A stretch of DNA of 64,000 nt, from contig NZ_AP018664.1 in the NCBI RefSeq assembly GCF_003967075.1, forward strand, positions 3,286,001 through 3,350,000, read 5' to 3'. The position numbers and the translations under genes are program-made. The notes under the pieces are model-generated. The model made no database searches, was not told the origin of the DNA, and saw only the letters and a program-made list of their open reading frames with translations. This document shows, one piece after another, positions 42,791-49,432 of this stretch (positions within the stretch are counted from its first letter, which is position 1; each line of letters opens with the position of its first letter). This stretch comes from Sphingobium amiense (GTDB lineage Bacteria > Pseudomonadota > Alphaproteobacteria > Sphingomonadales > Sphingomonadaceae).

Positions 42791-43238
42791 AGGCCTGTCG
42801 GGCGAGGAAGCGCATTTCCGCGCGCTCGAACAGCTTTACCGGTCCGCGCCGATCAATCGCCTGTTCCGGTCGGAGCTGACGATCCCGCAGGCTGGGCGGT
42901 CGGTCATCGACTTCGATGTGGATGAGACCCAGTTCCACGCGGCGGGCGCGGTGCACGGCACCGTCTATTTCAAGATGCTGGACGATGCGGCCTTCTATGC
43001 CGCCAACAGTCTGGTCAGCGACCGTTTCCTTCTGACCACCGCGTTCAACCTGCTGTTCACGCGCCCTATCGGGCCGGGCCGAATCCGCGCCGAGGGCCGA
43101 TGGATCAGCGGCAAGCGCCGCGTCTATGTCGCCGAGGCGAGTCTGATCGATTCGGACGGGGAAGAAGTCGGGCGCGGCACCGGCACTTTCATGCGGTCGC
43201 AATTCGCGCTGTCGTCGCTGCCGGGCTATGGCGGCTGA
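42777..43238 (+). CDS. PaaI/hotdog-fold thioesterase-like protein
   Basis: 153 residues. The hotdog fold is suggested by GAVHGTVYFKMLDDAAFYAANSL (catalytic-type VHGG helix, here AVHGT), then the beta-strand LTTAFNLLFTRPIGPGRIRAEG and the RRVYVAEASLIDSDGEEVGRGTGTFM sheet. This is the PaaI-like acyl-CoA thioesterase pattern; the substrate is unknown. The start is GTG 42777 inside ptsN; an upstream ATG at 42750 would overlap more. It overlaps the next gene by 11 bases, so translation is coupled in ptsN-thioesterase-DUF1491. Confidence 0.85.
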   Translation: MTPPEGLSGEEAHFRALEQLYRSAPINRLFRSELTIPQAGRSVIDFDVDETQFHAAGAVHGTVYFKMLDDAAFYAANSLVSDRFLLTTAFNLLFTRPIGPGRIRAEGRWISGKRRVYVAEASLIDSDGEEVGRGTGTFMRSQFALSSLPGYGG

Positions 43239-43569
43239 GGCGCGGCTGACCAGCGCGATGCTGGTCGGCGCGCTGCGGCGGCGCGTGGGGGAGCAGGGCG
43301 GCTTTGCCACCGTGGTGGCGAAGGGGGATGAGTTAAGCGGCGTCATCCTCATCCAGGCACTTGAAAAGGGGCGCTATTGCGGGCTGTTCGAGCGGGTCGC
43401 GCGGGTCGACGGCGGCTATGAACTGATGCGCTGCGGACCGGGCGGGGATGAGGCGGCGGAGGCCGTCGATCAATATCTGGGGCGTCGGCGGCGGTCGGAC
43501 CCCGACCTGTGGATCGTCGAACTCGATATCCCGGATGCAGAACGGTTCGCCGCTGAAACGATCTGCTGA
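43228..43569 (+). CDS. DUF1491 family protein
   Basis: 113 residues with the DUF1491 core: LTSAMLVGALRRRVGEQGGFATVVAKGDELSGVILI, then RYCGLFERVAR, DGGYELMRCGP and the closing DPDLWIVELDIPDAERFAAETI. The domain is alphaproteobacterial and has no known function. It overlaps the thioesterase gene by 11 bases. The 179 bases after it (to 43748) hold no gene; a TTGACT at 43573 is the only promoter-like element seen. Confidence 0.85.
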   Translation: MAAEARLTSAMLVGALRRRVGEQGGFATVVAKGDELSGVILIQALEKGRYCGLFERVARVDGGYELMRCGPGGDEAAEAVDQYLGRRRRSDPDLWIVELDIPDAERFAAETIC

Positions 43570-43748
43570 TCGTTGACTCCCCGTCACGGTTCGTCCAGAG
43601 CGCCCGCCACGCCAACGCGCAGGTTGTCGCATTCGCCCAACGGGGGGCGGGCGCGGTAAACACGCAGACGGGAGGCGGCCTGACGTCGAACGGGAATATG
43701 GGTTAAGAATCGACGCCCCGGCCAAGAACCGCCTTATTTTGAGTAAAG

Positions 43749-44396
43749 ATGAGTTTCCGCCTGAAAGCCGCGATCACCGCGGCGTTTGCCCTGTCCGCCA
43801 TCGCTGCGGTCACGGCGTCCGACATGTCGATCGCAGGGGAAGCGATCCCGTCGGCCATTTCCCTTTCTACAGCGCTTCCGCAGGCGCCCGCAGCCGGATC
43901 GTCCGCTGTCGTCTTTGCCGCGCCGCGTGAAATCGCGCAGCCGCTTGGCAATGTAAACAATTCCACCCCTTCCGAAGTTCCCGCACGCAGCCTCGCTGCT
44001 CTGGTCGATGCGCAAGGCGCGCCCGAGGAGTTGGACGGCGACATGAAGTGCCTGGCCGGAGCGGTCTATTTCGAATCGAAGGGCGAAAGCCTCGAAGGCC
44101 AGTTGGCCGTTGCGCGCGTCATCATCAATCGCGCCCGGTCGGGCCGCTTCGCCAGCAGCCTGTGCGGCGTCGTCTATCAGCCCAGCCAGTTCAGCTTCGT
44201 GCGCGGCGGCGGGATGCCCCCGATCCGCACCGAGAGCCGTGACTGGCGCGAGGCCGTCGCCATCGCCCAGATCGCCGCAGAGGACGAATGGGACAGCCAG
44301 GCCGAAGGCGCGCTGTTCTTCCACGCGCGCCGCGTGTCGCCGGGCTGGGGCAAGACCCGGCTCGCGTCGATCGACAATCATATCTTTTACCGCTGA
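43749..44396 (+). CDS. SleB-like cell wall hydrolase (Hydrolase_2)
   Basis: 215 residues. A signal peptide (FRLKAAITAAFALSAIAAVTASDM) is followed by a disordered Ser/Ala/Pro linker to about residue 90. The Hydrolase_2/SleB domain contains MKCLAGAVYFESKGESLEGQLAVARVIINRARSGRFASS, the catalytic Glu in YFESKGE and VVYQPSQFSFVR. Conserved WGKTRLASIDNHIFYR closes it. It should cleave peptidoglycan. In bacteria without spores these enzymes take part in wall turnover. It is followed directly by a strong terminator. Confidence 0.9.
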   Translation: MSFRLKAAITAAFALSAIAAVTASDMSIAGEAIPSAISLSTALPQAPAAGSSAVVFAAPREIAQPLGNVNNSTPSEVPARSLAALVDAQGAPEELDGDMKCLAGAVYFESKGESLEGQLAVARVIINRARSGRFASSLCGVVYQPSQFSFVRGGGMPPIRTESRDWREAVAIAQIAAEDEWDSQAEGALFFHARRVSPGWGKTRLASIDNHIFYR

Positions 44397-44440
44397 CCCG
44401 CTGCGCCCCGCCGCGCAACCTTTCGGCCCTGAAATGCGAC

Positions 44441-44473
44441 AGGCCGGTTCGGAGCGATCCGAATCGGCCTTTT
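44441..44473 (+). terminator. Rho-independent terminator after the SleB-like gene
   Basis: GGCCGGTTCGGA (44442-44453) pairs with TCCGAATCGGCC (44458-44469) over 12 base pairs with one G-U and a GCGA tetraloop, followed by four T. Confidence 0.88.
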
Positions 44474-44505
44474 CATTTGTTCCCATCCTGTTCTAATGAT
44501 CGGGG

Positions 44506-45000
44506 ATGGACAGCGCCCTCCCCGATAGCTGCTCGCCGCTGACGGATGGCACCGCGCTCGCCGTGGCGCGGGGCACGCTGCGGCTTTTCTTCCGGCACGA
44601 CATGAGCGGGATACTGGAAGTGCCGCTGCCCAACGGGCGGCGCGCCGACATCATGGCGATCGACGGGGCGGGGCGGCTGACCATCGTCGAGATCAAGTGC
44701 AGCCGCGCGGACCTGTTGGGCGACATGAAGTGGCCCGACTATTTCGACTATTGCGACCGTTTCTTCTGGGCGGTGCCGGCGGGGTTCGACATCGCCCTGT
44801 TCGACAGCGAGGCGCTATGGCCGGGGCGCACCGGCCTGATCGTCGCGGATCAATATGACGCCGAACTGGTCCGCCCCGCCCCGGTCGAACCGCTGGCGGC
44901 GGCGCGGCGCAAGGCGGAAACGCTGCGCTTCGCGCGGCGCGCGGCCCGGCGGCTGACCGCGATCGGCGATCCCGATCATGCCGCGGAGCTGGGCTGGTAG
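44506..45000 (+). CDS. mmcB: MmcB family DNA repair protein
   Basis: 164 residues. MmcB is an alphaproteobacterial nuclease-like protein implicated in DNA damage (mitomycin C) tolerance. The core LPNGRRADIMAIDGAGRLTIVEIKCSRADLLGDMKWPDYFDYCDRFFWAVP is the family signature. It has a PD-(D/E)xK pattern: Asp in RADI, then VEIKCS. This suggests a restriction-type nuclease fold. The start has no strong ribosome binding site (GATCGGGG). It is an isolated gene after a terminator, converging on the ankyrin gene with 16 bases between. Confidence 0.88.
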   Translation: MDSALPDSCSPLTDGTALAVARGTLRLFFRHDMSGILEVPLPNGRRADIMAIDGAGRLTIVEIKCSRADLLGDMKWPDYFDYCDRFFWAVPAGFDIALFDSEALWPGRTGLIVADQYDAELVRPAPVEPLAAARRKAETLRFARRAARRLTAIGDPDHAAELGW

Positions 45001-45016
45001 AGCGCGCCGACCGCCC

Positions 45017-45628
45017 TTAAAAGACCGGACCCTGCACCGGGCCGCTGGGCTTTTTGCTGGCCTTCGCCGCGTCGAGCGCTTCGACGAGGCCGGGGGTGCG
45101 ATTGTCGCGCTGCGCATAGTCGCGCGCGGACATGCCCGCGATGGTGTCGCGCTTGGCCGGGTTCGCGCCCTGCGCCACCAGCAGGCGGACGAGGCCGAGA
45201 TCACGCAACTGCACCGCCCGGATCAGCGGGGTTTCGCCGCTGTCATTCGCCTTGTCGACCTGCGCGTTGAAGGTCAGGAGCGTGCGCACCCCTTCCTCGA
45301 ACCGGCCCTGCACCGCATCCATCAGCGGCGTGTTGCCGCCATTGTCGGTCAGGTTGGGATTGGCCCCCTTCGCCAGCAGGAAGGCAAGCCAGGTCGCGTC
45401 GCGCCGGGCGACGACGATGTGCAGCGCATTTTCGCCGCTGTTGACGTCACGGCTGTTGACCACGGTGGAGCCGGGCTTCTGGAGCAGGTCGGTGGCTTTC
45501 TGCCCGTCCTTGTCCTTCACGGCCTTGAGGAAATTATAGGCGTCGGAAAATTGCGCCTGCGCCGGGGCGGGCGCCAGCAGCGCCAGGGCGATCGACCCCA
45601 AGAAAGCGGAAAGGATGCGGTTCTTCAT
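45017..45628 (-). CDS. Exported ankyrin-repeat protein
   Basis: 203 residues. A signal peptide (MKNRILSAFLGSIALALLAPAPAQA|QF) precedes about four to five ankyrin repeats: GENALHIVVARRDATWLAFLLAKGANPN, GNTPLMDAVQGRFEEGVRTLLTFNAQVD, GETPLIRAVQLRDLGLVRLLVAQGANP and GMSARDYAQ. Probably a periplasmic protein-binding scaffold; the partner is unknown. ATG 45628. It is divergent from sco with 55 bases between starts. Confidence 0.88.
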   Translation of the reverse strand: MKNRILSAFLGSIALALLAPAPAQAQFSDAYNFLKAVKDKDGQKATDLLQKPGSTVVNSRDVNSGENALHIVVARRDATWLAFLLAKGANPNLTDNGGNTPLMDAVQGRFEEGVRTLLTFNAQVDKANDSGETPLIRAVQLRDLGLVRLLVAQGANPAKRDTIAGMSARDYAQRDNRTPGLVEALDAAKASKKPSGPVQGPVF

Positions 45629-45683
45629 GATGCGTCCCACTGGATTGCAAATGCCCACCTAGCAGGGCATGGCTGGCCTTGCC

Positions 45684-46319
45684 ATGAACAAACACGTCAC
45701 CGCCGCGCTGATGCCCGCCCTCGCCCTGCTTGCCGCCTGCAATATGGGAGGCGCGGGCAACGCATCAAGCGACAGCGCGCCGGGCGAACTGGTCGGCGCG
45801 AAGATCGGCGCGCCCTTCACCCTCACTAATCAGGACGGGAAGCCGACCCGCTGGAACGATTTCACCGGCCAGTGGCGCATCGTCTATTTCGGCTACACCT
45901 ATTGCCCGGACATCTGCCCGGTCGACCTGCAACGCATCATGCAGGGCTTTGCGCGGTTCGAGAAGGAAAAGCCCAAGCTCGCCGCCAAGGTGCAGCCGAT
46001 GCTGATCTCCGTCGATCCCGAGCGGGATACGCCCGCCGTGCTCAAAAATTATGTCGCCGCCTTCCACCCGCGCCTCATCGGCCTTACCGGCACGAAGGAC
46101 GAGATCGCGAAGGTCGCGAAGGATTTCGTCGTCGTCTATTCGCCCGAACGGCAGAAGGGCGCGAGCGACTATCTGGTCAGCCACAGCCGCACCCCCTATC
46201 TGTTCGATCCCCAAGGCAAGCCGGTGGCGCTGGTGCCCGTGGACGATCCGGCGACGGCGGACGTGGACGAAGGCGCGCCGGAGAAGGTTCAGGCGTTTCT
46301 CGACACATGGATCAAGTGA
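45684..46319 (+). CDS. sco: SCO1/SenC family copper chaperone lipoprotein
   Basis: 211 residues. The leader ends in a lipobox LLAAC (Cys near 20), so it is a membrane-tethered periplasmic protein. The thioredoxin-like domain has the copper-binding Cys pair in YFGYTYCPDICPVDL and the distal His in LVSHSRTPYLFD, the three ligands needed for delivering copper to cytochrome oxidase Cu-A. ISVDPERDTP is typical. ATG 45684 is preferred over 45669 by the normal leader length. It overlaps ycgN by 13 bases. Confidence 0.92.
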   Translation: MNKHVTAALMPALALLAACNMGGAGNASSDSAPGELVGAKIGAPFTLTNQDGKPTRWNDFTGQWRIVYFGYTYCPDICPVDLQRIMQGFARFEKEKPKLAAKVQPMLISVDPERDTPAVLKNYVAAFHPRLIGLTGTKDEIAKVAKDFVVVYSPERQKGASDYLVSHSRTPYLFDPQGKPVALVPVDDPATADVDEGAPEKVQAFLDTWIK

Positions 46320-46744
46320 CGCCCTTCTGGGAAAAACCCCTCGACCAGCTCGACCGCGCGCAATGGGAAGCGCTGTGCGACGGGTGCGGCAAATGCTGCC
46401 TGCACAAGGCCGAGGACGAGGATACGGGGCGCATCTATCCGACCAATGTCGCCTGCCGCCTGCTCGACCGGCAATCGGGGCAATGCTGCAACTATAAGGA
46501 CCGGCGCAAATTCGTGCCCGACTGCGTGCGGCTGACCCCGGCCAAGGTGAGGCAGATCGGCTGGCTGCCCCGGACATGCGCCTATCGGCTGCGCGGCGAG
46601 GGATTGCCGTTGCCGGAGTGGCATTACCTGATCTGCGGCGACCGCGAAGCGGTGCATCGCGCGGGCGAATCGGTGCGCGGCTGGACGGTCGCGGAAGCCG
46701 ATGCGGGCGACTGGGAGAATCATCTTGTCGACCGCGAGCTTTGA
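46307..46744 (+). CDS. YcgN family cysteine-cluster protein (UPF0260)
   Basis: 145 residues. Cysteine-rich metal-binding pattern: CDGCGKCCLHK, CRLLDRQSGQCCNY, then FVPDCVRLTP and LPRTCAYRL. This is the YkgJ/YcgN signature, probably binding zinc or an iron-sulfur cluster. WHYLICGD is the usual C-terminal part. Biological role is unknown. It overlaps sco by 13 bases and its 3' end overlaps the next gene by 20, suggesting one operon sco-ycgN-ygjP. Confidence 0.88.
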   Translation: MDQVTPFWEKPLDQLDRAQWEALCDGCGKCCLHKAEDEDTGRIYPTNVACRLLDRQSGQCCNYKDRRKFVPDCVRLTPAKVRQIGWLPRTCAYRLRGEGLPLPEWHYLICGDREAVHRAGESVRGWTVAEADAGDWENHLVDREL

Positions 46745-47441
46745 GAGCGGCGCGACCATCCTGATCGACGGCGCGGCGATGCCGGTGCGCGTGCGGCGCT
46801 CGGCACGGGCGCGCTTCTATCGTCTGACCATCGACAGCGCGCGGGGCGAACTGCGCCTGTCGATGCCGACGCGGGCGAACCTCAGGAAAGCGCTGCTCTG
46901 GGCGCAGGACCATGAAGGCTGGGTGCGCGCGCAGATGGCGCGGCAGCCCGCAGCGATGCGGCTGATCGACGGGGCGACATTCCCGCTCGAGGGGCGGGAG
47001 GTGCGCATCTGCTGGATCGCAGGGGCGACCCGGACGATCCGGCTGGAGGGCGACCGGCTGATGCTCGGCGGCGCGGCGGAGTCGGTGGGCGCGCGGGTGA
47101 TGCGATGGCTGCGGGCGCGGGCGAAGGCGGTGCTGGAGGCGGAAACGCGGGCGATGGCGCGCGAATATGGCCTCACTGTCGCATCGGTGGGTGTGGGCGA
47201 TCCGCGCAGCCGCTGGGGCAGTTGCACTTCGTCGGGCGCGATCCGCTATAGCTGGCGGCTGATCCTCGCCCCGCCCGACGTGCGCCGCGCGACGGTGGCG
47301 CACGAACTGGCGCATCTGCTCCATATGGACCACAGCCCGGCCTTCCACGCTGCCCACGCCCGCATATTGGGCGGCGATCCCCGCCCCGCCCGCGCCTGGC
47401 TGCGTGCGCAGGGCGCGGGGCTGCACCGCTACAGCGAGTGA
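46725..47441 (+). CDS. YgjP/SprT-type putative zinc metallopeptidase (DUF45)
   Basis: 238 residues. The DUF45 domain has VGDPRSRWGSCTSSGAIRYSWRLILAPPDVRRATVAHELAHLLHMDHSPAF with the zinc-binding HELAH and a downstream His in HMDHS. An N-terminal beta-domain binds substrate or DNA in relatives. The start is taken as TTG 46725, with GGGAGA six bases upstream; ATG 46779 would give a shorter product without the first strand. It overlaps ycgN. Confidence 0.85.
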   Translation: MSTASFESGATILIDGAAMPVRVRRSARARFYRLTIDSARGELRLSMPTRANLRKALLWAQDHEGWVRAQMARQPAAMRLIDGATFPLEGREVRICWIAGATRTIRLEGDRLMLGGAAESVGARVMRWLRARAKAVLEAETRAMAREYGLTVASVGVGDPRSRWGSCTSSGAIRYSWRLILAPPDVRRATVAHELAHLLHMDHSPAFHAAHARILGGDPRPARAWLRAQGAGLHRYSE

Positions 47442-47446
47442 GACAG

Positions 47447-47707
47447 GTGGCGCGGCGCAAACGCTATCTCACGGCGACGATGCCCGATGGCTATGTGAAG
47501 CGGATCGGCCCGACCGCCGACGCGCTCACCCATTACTGGCGCATCGTCGCCGTGCTGGAAAACGGGAAGACCGAAGTCTTCTGGGGCCACAGCCGCTCGC
47601 TGGCGGAAGCGAAGAAGCTGCAGGGACCGGCGGCGGACGGGGCGCGGATGCGGGGCTGGAAAAGCTATGCGTTCGAGATCGCCGAACTGGTGGAGAGCGA
47701 CAGCTAG
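47447..47707 (+). CDS. Small hypothetical protein (86-89 aa)
   Basis: Basic N-terminus (ARRKRYLTATMPDGYVKRIGPT) and a short mixed alpha/beta body with ITHYWRIVAVLENGKTEVFWGHSRSLAEAKKL. No family recognised. GTG at 47447 has a purine-rich GAGTGAGA four bases before it; GTG 47438 in frame is possible. It follows the ygjP gene with almost no gap and overlaps trhO by four bases on the opposite strand. A nucleic-acid-binding role is conceivable from the charge, but not supported further. Confidence 0.7.
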   Translation: MARRKRYLTATMPDGYVKRIGPTADALTHYWRIVAVLENGKTEVFWGHSRSLAEAKKLQGPAADGARMRGWKSYAFEIAELVESDS

Positions 47708-48522
47708 GCCCGATGCGGCCATGCGCCGTCGCCGGGGCAGTCATGGACGGCGTCGCGCGGGTGCGGCAGGCCGCACGCGCGGCAGGTGACGTGATCGCCG
47801 GGGACGAGGCCGTGGCCGACGCTCACCCGCTCGTCGAAAACATAGCATTGGCCCTGCCAGCGGCTCTCGCTTTCGGGCATTTCCTCCAGATAGCGCAATA
47901 TGCCGCCGTTCAGATGATAGACCTCGTCGAAGCCGCGCGCTTTCACCAGAGCGGTCGATTTTTCGCAACGTATGCCGCCGGTGCAGAACATCGCGATCTT
48001 CGGCGTGCGTCCCTGCGCGCGCAGATCCCCGGCGAAGGCGTCGAACCATGACGGAAAGTCGCGGAAGGAGCGGGTTTCGGGGTCGATTGCGCCCTCGAAC
48101 GTGCCGCAAGCGACCTCATAGGCGTTGCGCGTGTCGATGACGACCGTGTCGGGATCGGCGATCAGCGCGTTCCAGTCGACGGGATCGAGGTGAATGCCCG
48201 CCTGCGTCGCGGGATCGAGGTCGCCTGCGCCCAGCGTCACGATTTCCGCCTTCACCTTCACCTTCATGCGGGCGAAGGGCGCATCGTCGCTGTGGCTATA
48301 TTTGACGTCGAGGTCGGCGCAGCCGGGGAGCGCGCGGATATGATCGACCAGCGCGGTAATCGCGTCGCTGTCGCCCGCGACGGTGCCGTTGATCCCCTCC
48401 CCCGCGACGATCAGCGTGCCGCAGGTGCCGAGCGCGGCTGTCCGCTCGCGCAGGCCGGCGGCGATGGCCTGCGGATCGGGGAAGCGGGCGAAGCGGTAGA
48501 GGGCGGCGATGGTGAAGGACAT
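47704..48522 (-). CDS. trhO: tRNA uridine(34) hydroxylase TrhO (rhodanese domain)
   Basis: 272 residues; oxygen-dependent 5-hydroxylation of U34 in tRNAs. An N-terminal acylphosphatase-like domain (AALYRFARFPDP ... VAGEGINGTVAGDSDAI) precedes the rhodanese domain: VVIDTRNAYEVACGTFEGAIDP and catalytic Cys in MFCTGGIRCEKSTALV. A C-terminal zinc-like Cys cluster follows (VTCRACGLP, HDCPG). ATG 48522. Its 3' end overlaps the small hypothetical gene by four bases. Confidence 0.94.
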   Translation of the reverse strand: MSFTIAALYRFARFPDPQAIAAGLRERTAALGTCGTLIVAGEGINGTVAGDSDAITALVDHIRALPGCADLDVKYSHSDDAPFARMKVKVKAEIVTLGAGDLDPATQAGIHLDPVDWNALIADPDTVVIDTRNAYEVACGTFEGAIDPETRSFRDFPSWFDAFAGDLRAQGRTPKIAMFCTGGIRCEKSTALVKARGFDEVYHLNGGILRYLEEMPESESRWQGQCYVFDERVSVGHGLVPGDHVTCRACGLPHPRDAVHDCPGDGAWPHRA

Positions 48523-48587
48523 GAGGCGCGCTATAGGGGCAGCTGCGCCCTCTTGAAAGGCGGGACGGACGGGCGCATAGGCGGGGC

Positions 48588-49247
48588 ATGGTTCCCCTTT
48601 CGTTCGCCGGTCAGGAGTTTCTCGCGCTGCCCGAGGCTGCGCTTTACTGGCCCGCGCAGAAGGCGCTGCTGGTCGCCGATCTCCATTTCGAGAAGGCGAG
48701 CTGGTTCGCGCGCTTCGGCCAGTTCCTGCCGCCGCATGACAGCGCGGCGACGCTGGACCTGATCGAGATGCTGGTGGCGCGGACGGGCGCGCGCCGGGTC
48801 TGGTCGCTGGGGGACAGTTTCCACGATGCCGATGGCGCAGCGCGGCTCGACAGGCGCTCGCGCGACCGGCTGGGGGCGCTGACGGCGGGTCTGGACTGGG
48901 TGTGGATCACCGGCAACCATGATGCGGGCGTGGCGGCGATGCCCGGCGGGCGGCGCGTCGCGGAAGCGGAGGTGGCGGGCATCCGGCTGCGGCACGAAGC
49001 CGACCCGGCCGATCCCGCACCGGAAATTTCGGGTCATTTTCATCCGAAACTGCGCCTGTCGCTGCGCGGGCGGCATGTGTCGCGGCGCTGCTTCGTAGGG
49101 TCGGCGACGAAGCTCATCCTGCCCGCGCTCGGCGCTCTGACCGGGGGGCTGGACGCGGGCCATGGCGAGATTCGCCGGGCGGTGGGGCCGGGTGCGGCTG
49201 CGTTGGTGCCGGTCGCCGACCGGCTGCTGCGCTTTCCGTTGGCGTAA
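48588..49247 (+). CDS. pdeM: Ligase-associated DNA-damage-response endonuclease PdeM
   Basis: 219 residues; metallophosphatase-fold nuclease. The metal motifs are VADLHFEKASW (DxH), SLGDSFHD (GD), ITGNHD (GNHD) and ISGHFHPK (GHxH). In most genomes the gene sits with an ATP-dependent ligase, a ligase-associated helicase and an exonuclease. None of those is within this window, so here it is an orphan copy. The family name rests on the size and motif set. ATG 48588 lacks a good ribosome binding site. Confidence 0.87.
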   Translation: MVPLSFAGQEFLALPEAALYWPAQKALLVADLHFEKASWFARFGQFLPPHDSAATLDLIEMLVARTGARRVWSLGDSFHDADGAARLDRRSRDRLGALTAGLDWVWITGNHDAGVAAMPGGRRVAEAEVAGIRLRHEADPADPAPEISGHFHPKLRLSLRGRHVSRRCFVGSATKLILPALGALTGGLDAGHGEIRRAVGPGAAALVPVADRLLRFPLA

Positions 49248-49349
49248 ACTTCCCTTACGTAAAGCGGCGAAACGCTGTTGCCGCTGTGCAACGGGTGGCG
49301 CAGATTATGTGCCGCACTTGCGGAAAAAGCGCAGAAATGCGCCAATCTC

Positions 49350-49378
49350 TTGCACTTAGTTTGTTGTATCAGCATAAT
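49350..49378 (+). promoter_or_regulatory. Sigma-70-type promoter of the TonB-dependent receptor
   Basis: TTGCAC (49350-49355), 17-base spacer, CATAAT (49373-49378). It implies a 5' leader of about 48 bases before ATG 49433. A TTACGTAA palindrome (49255-49262) lies farther upstream, just after pdeM. Confidence 0.6.
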
Positions 49379-49432
49379 CCTTCCTCAACCTTGACGTGGC
49401 AGAAAGCCATGCGGGCAGGAGAGGATGCAAAG

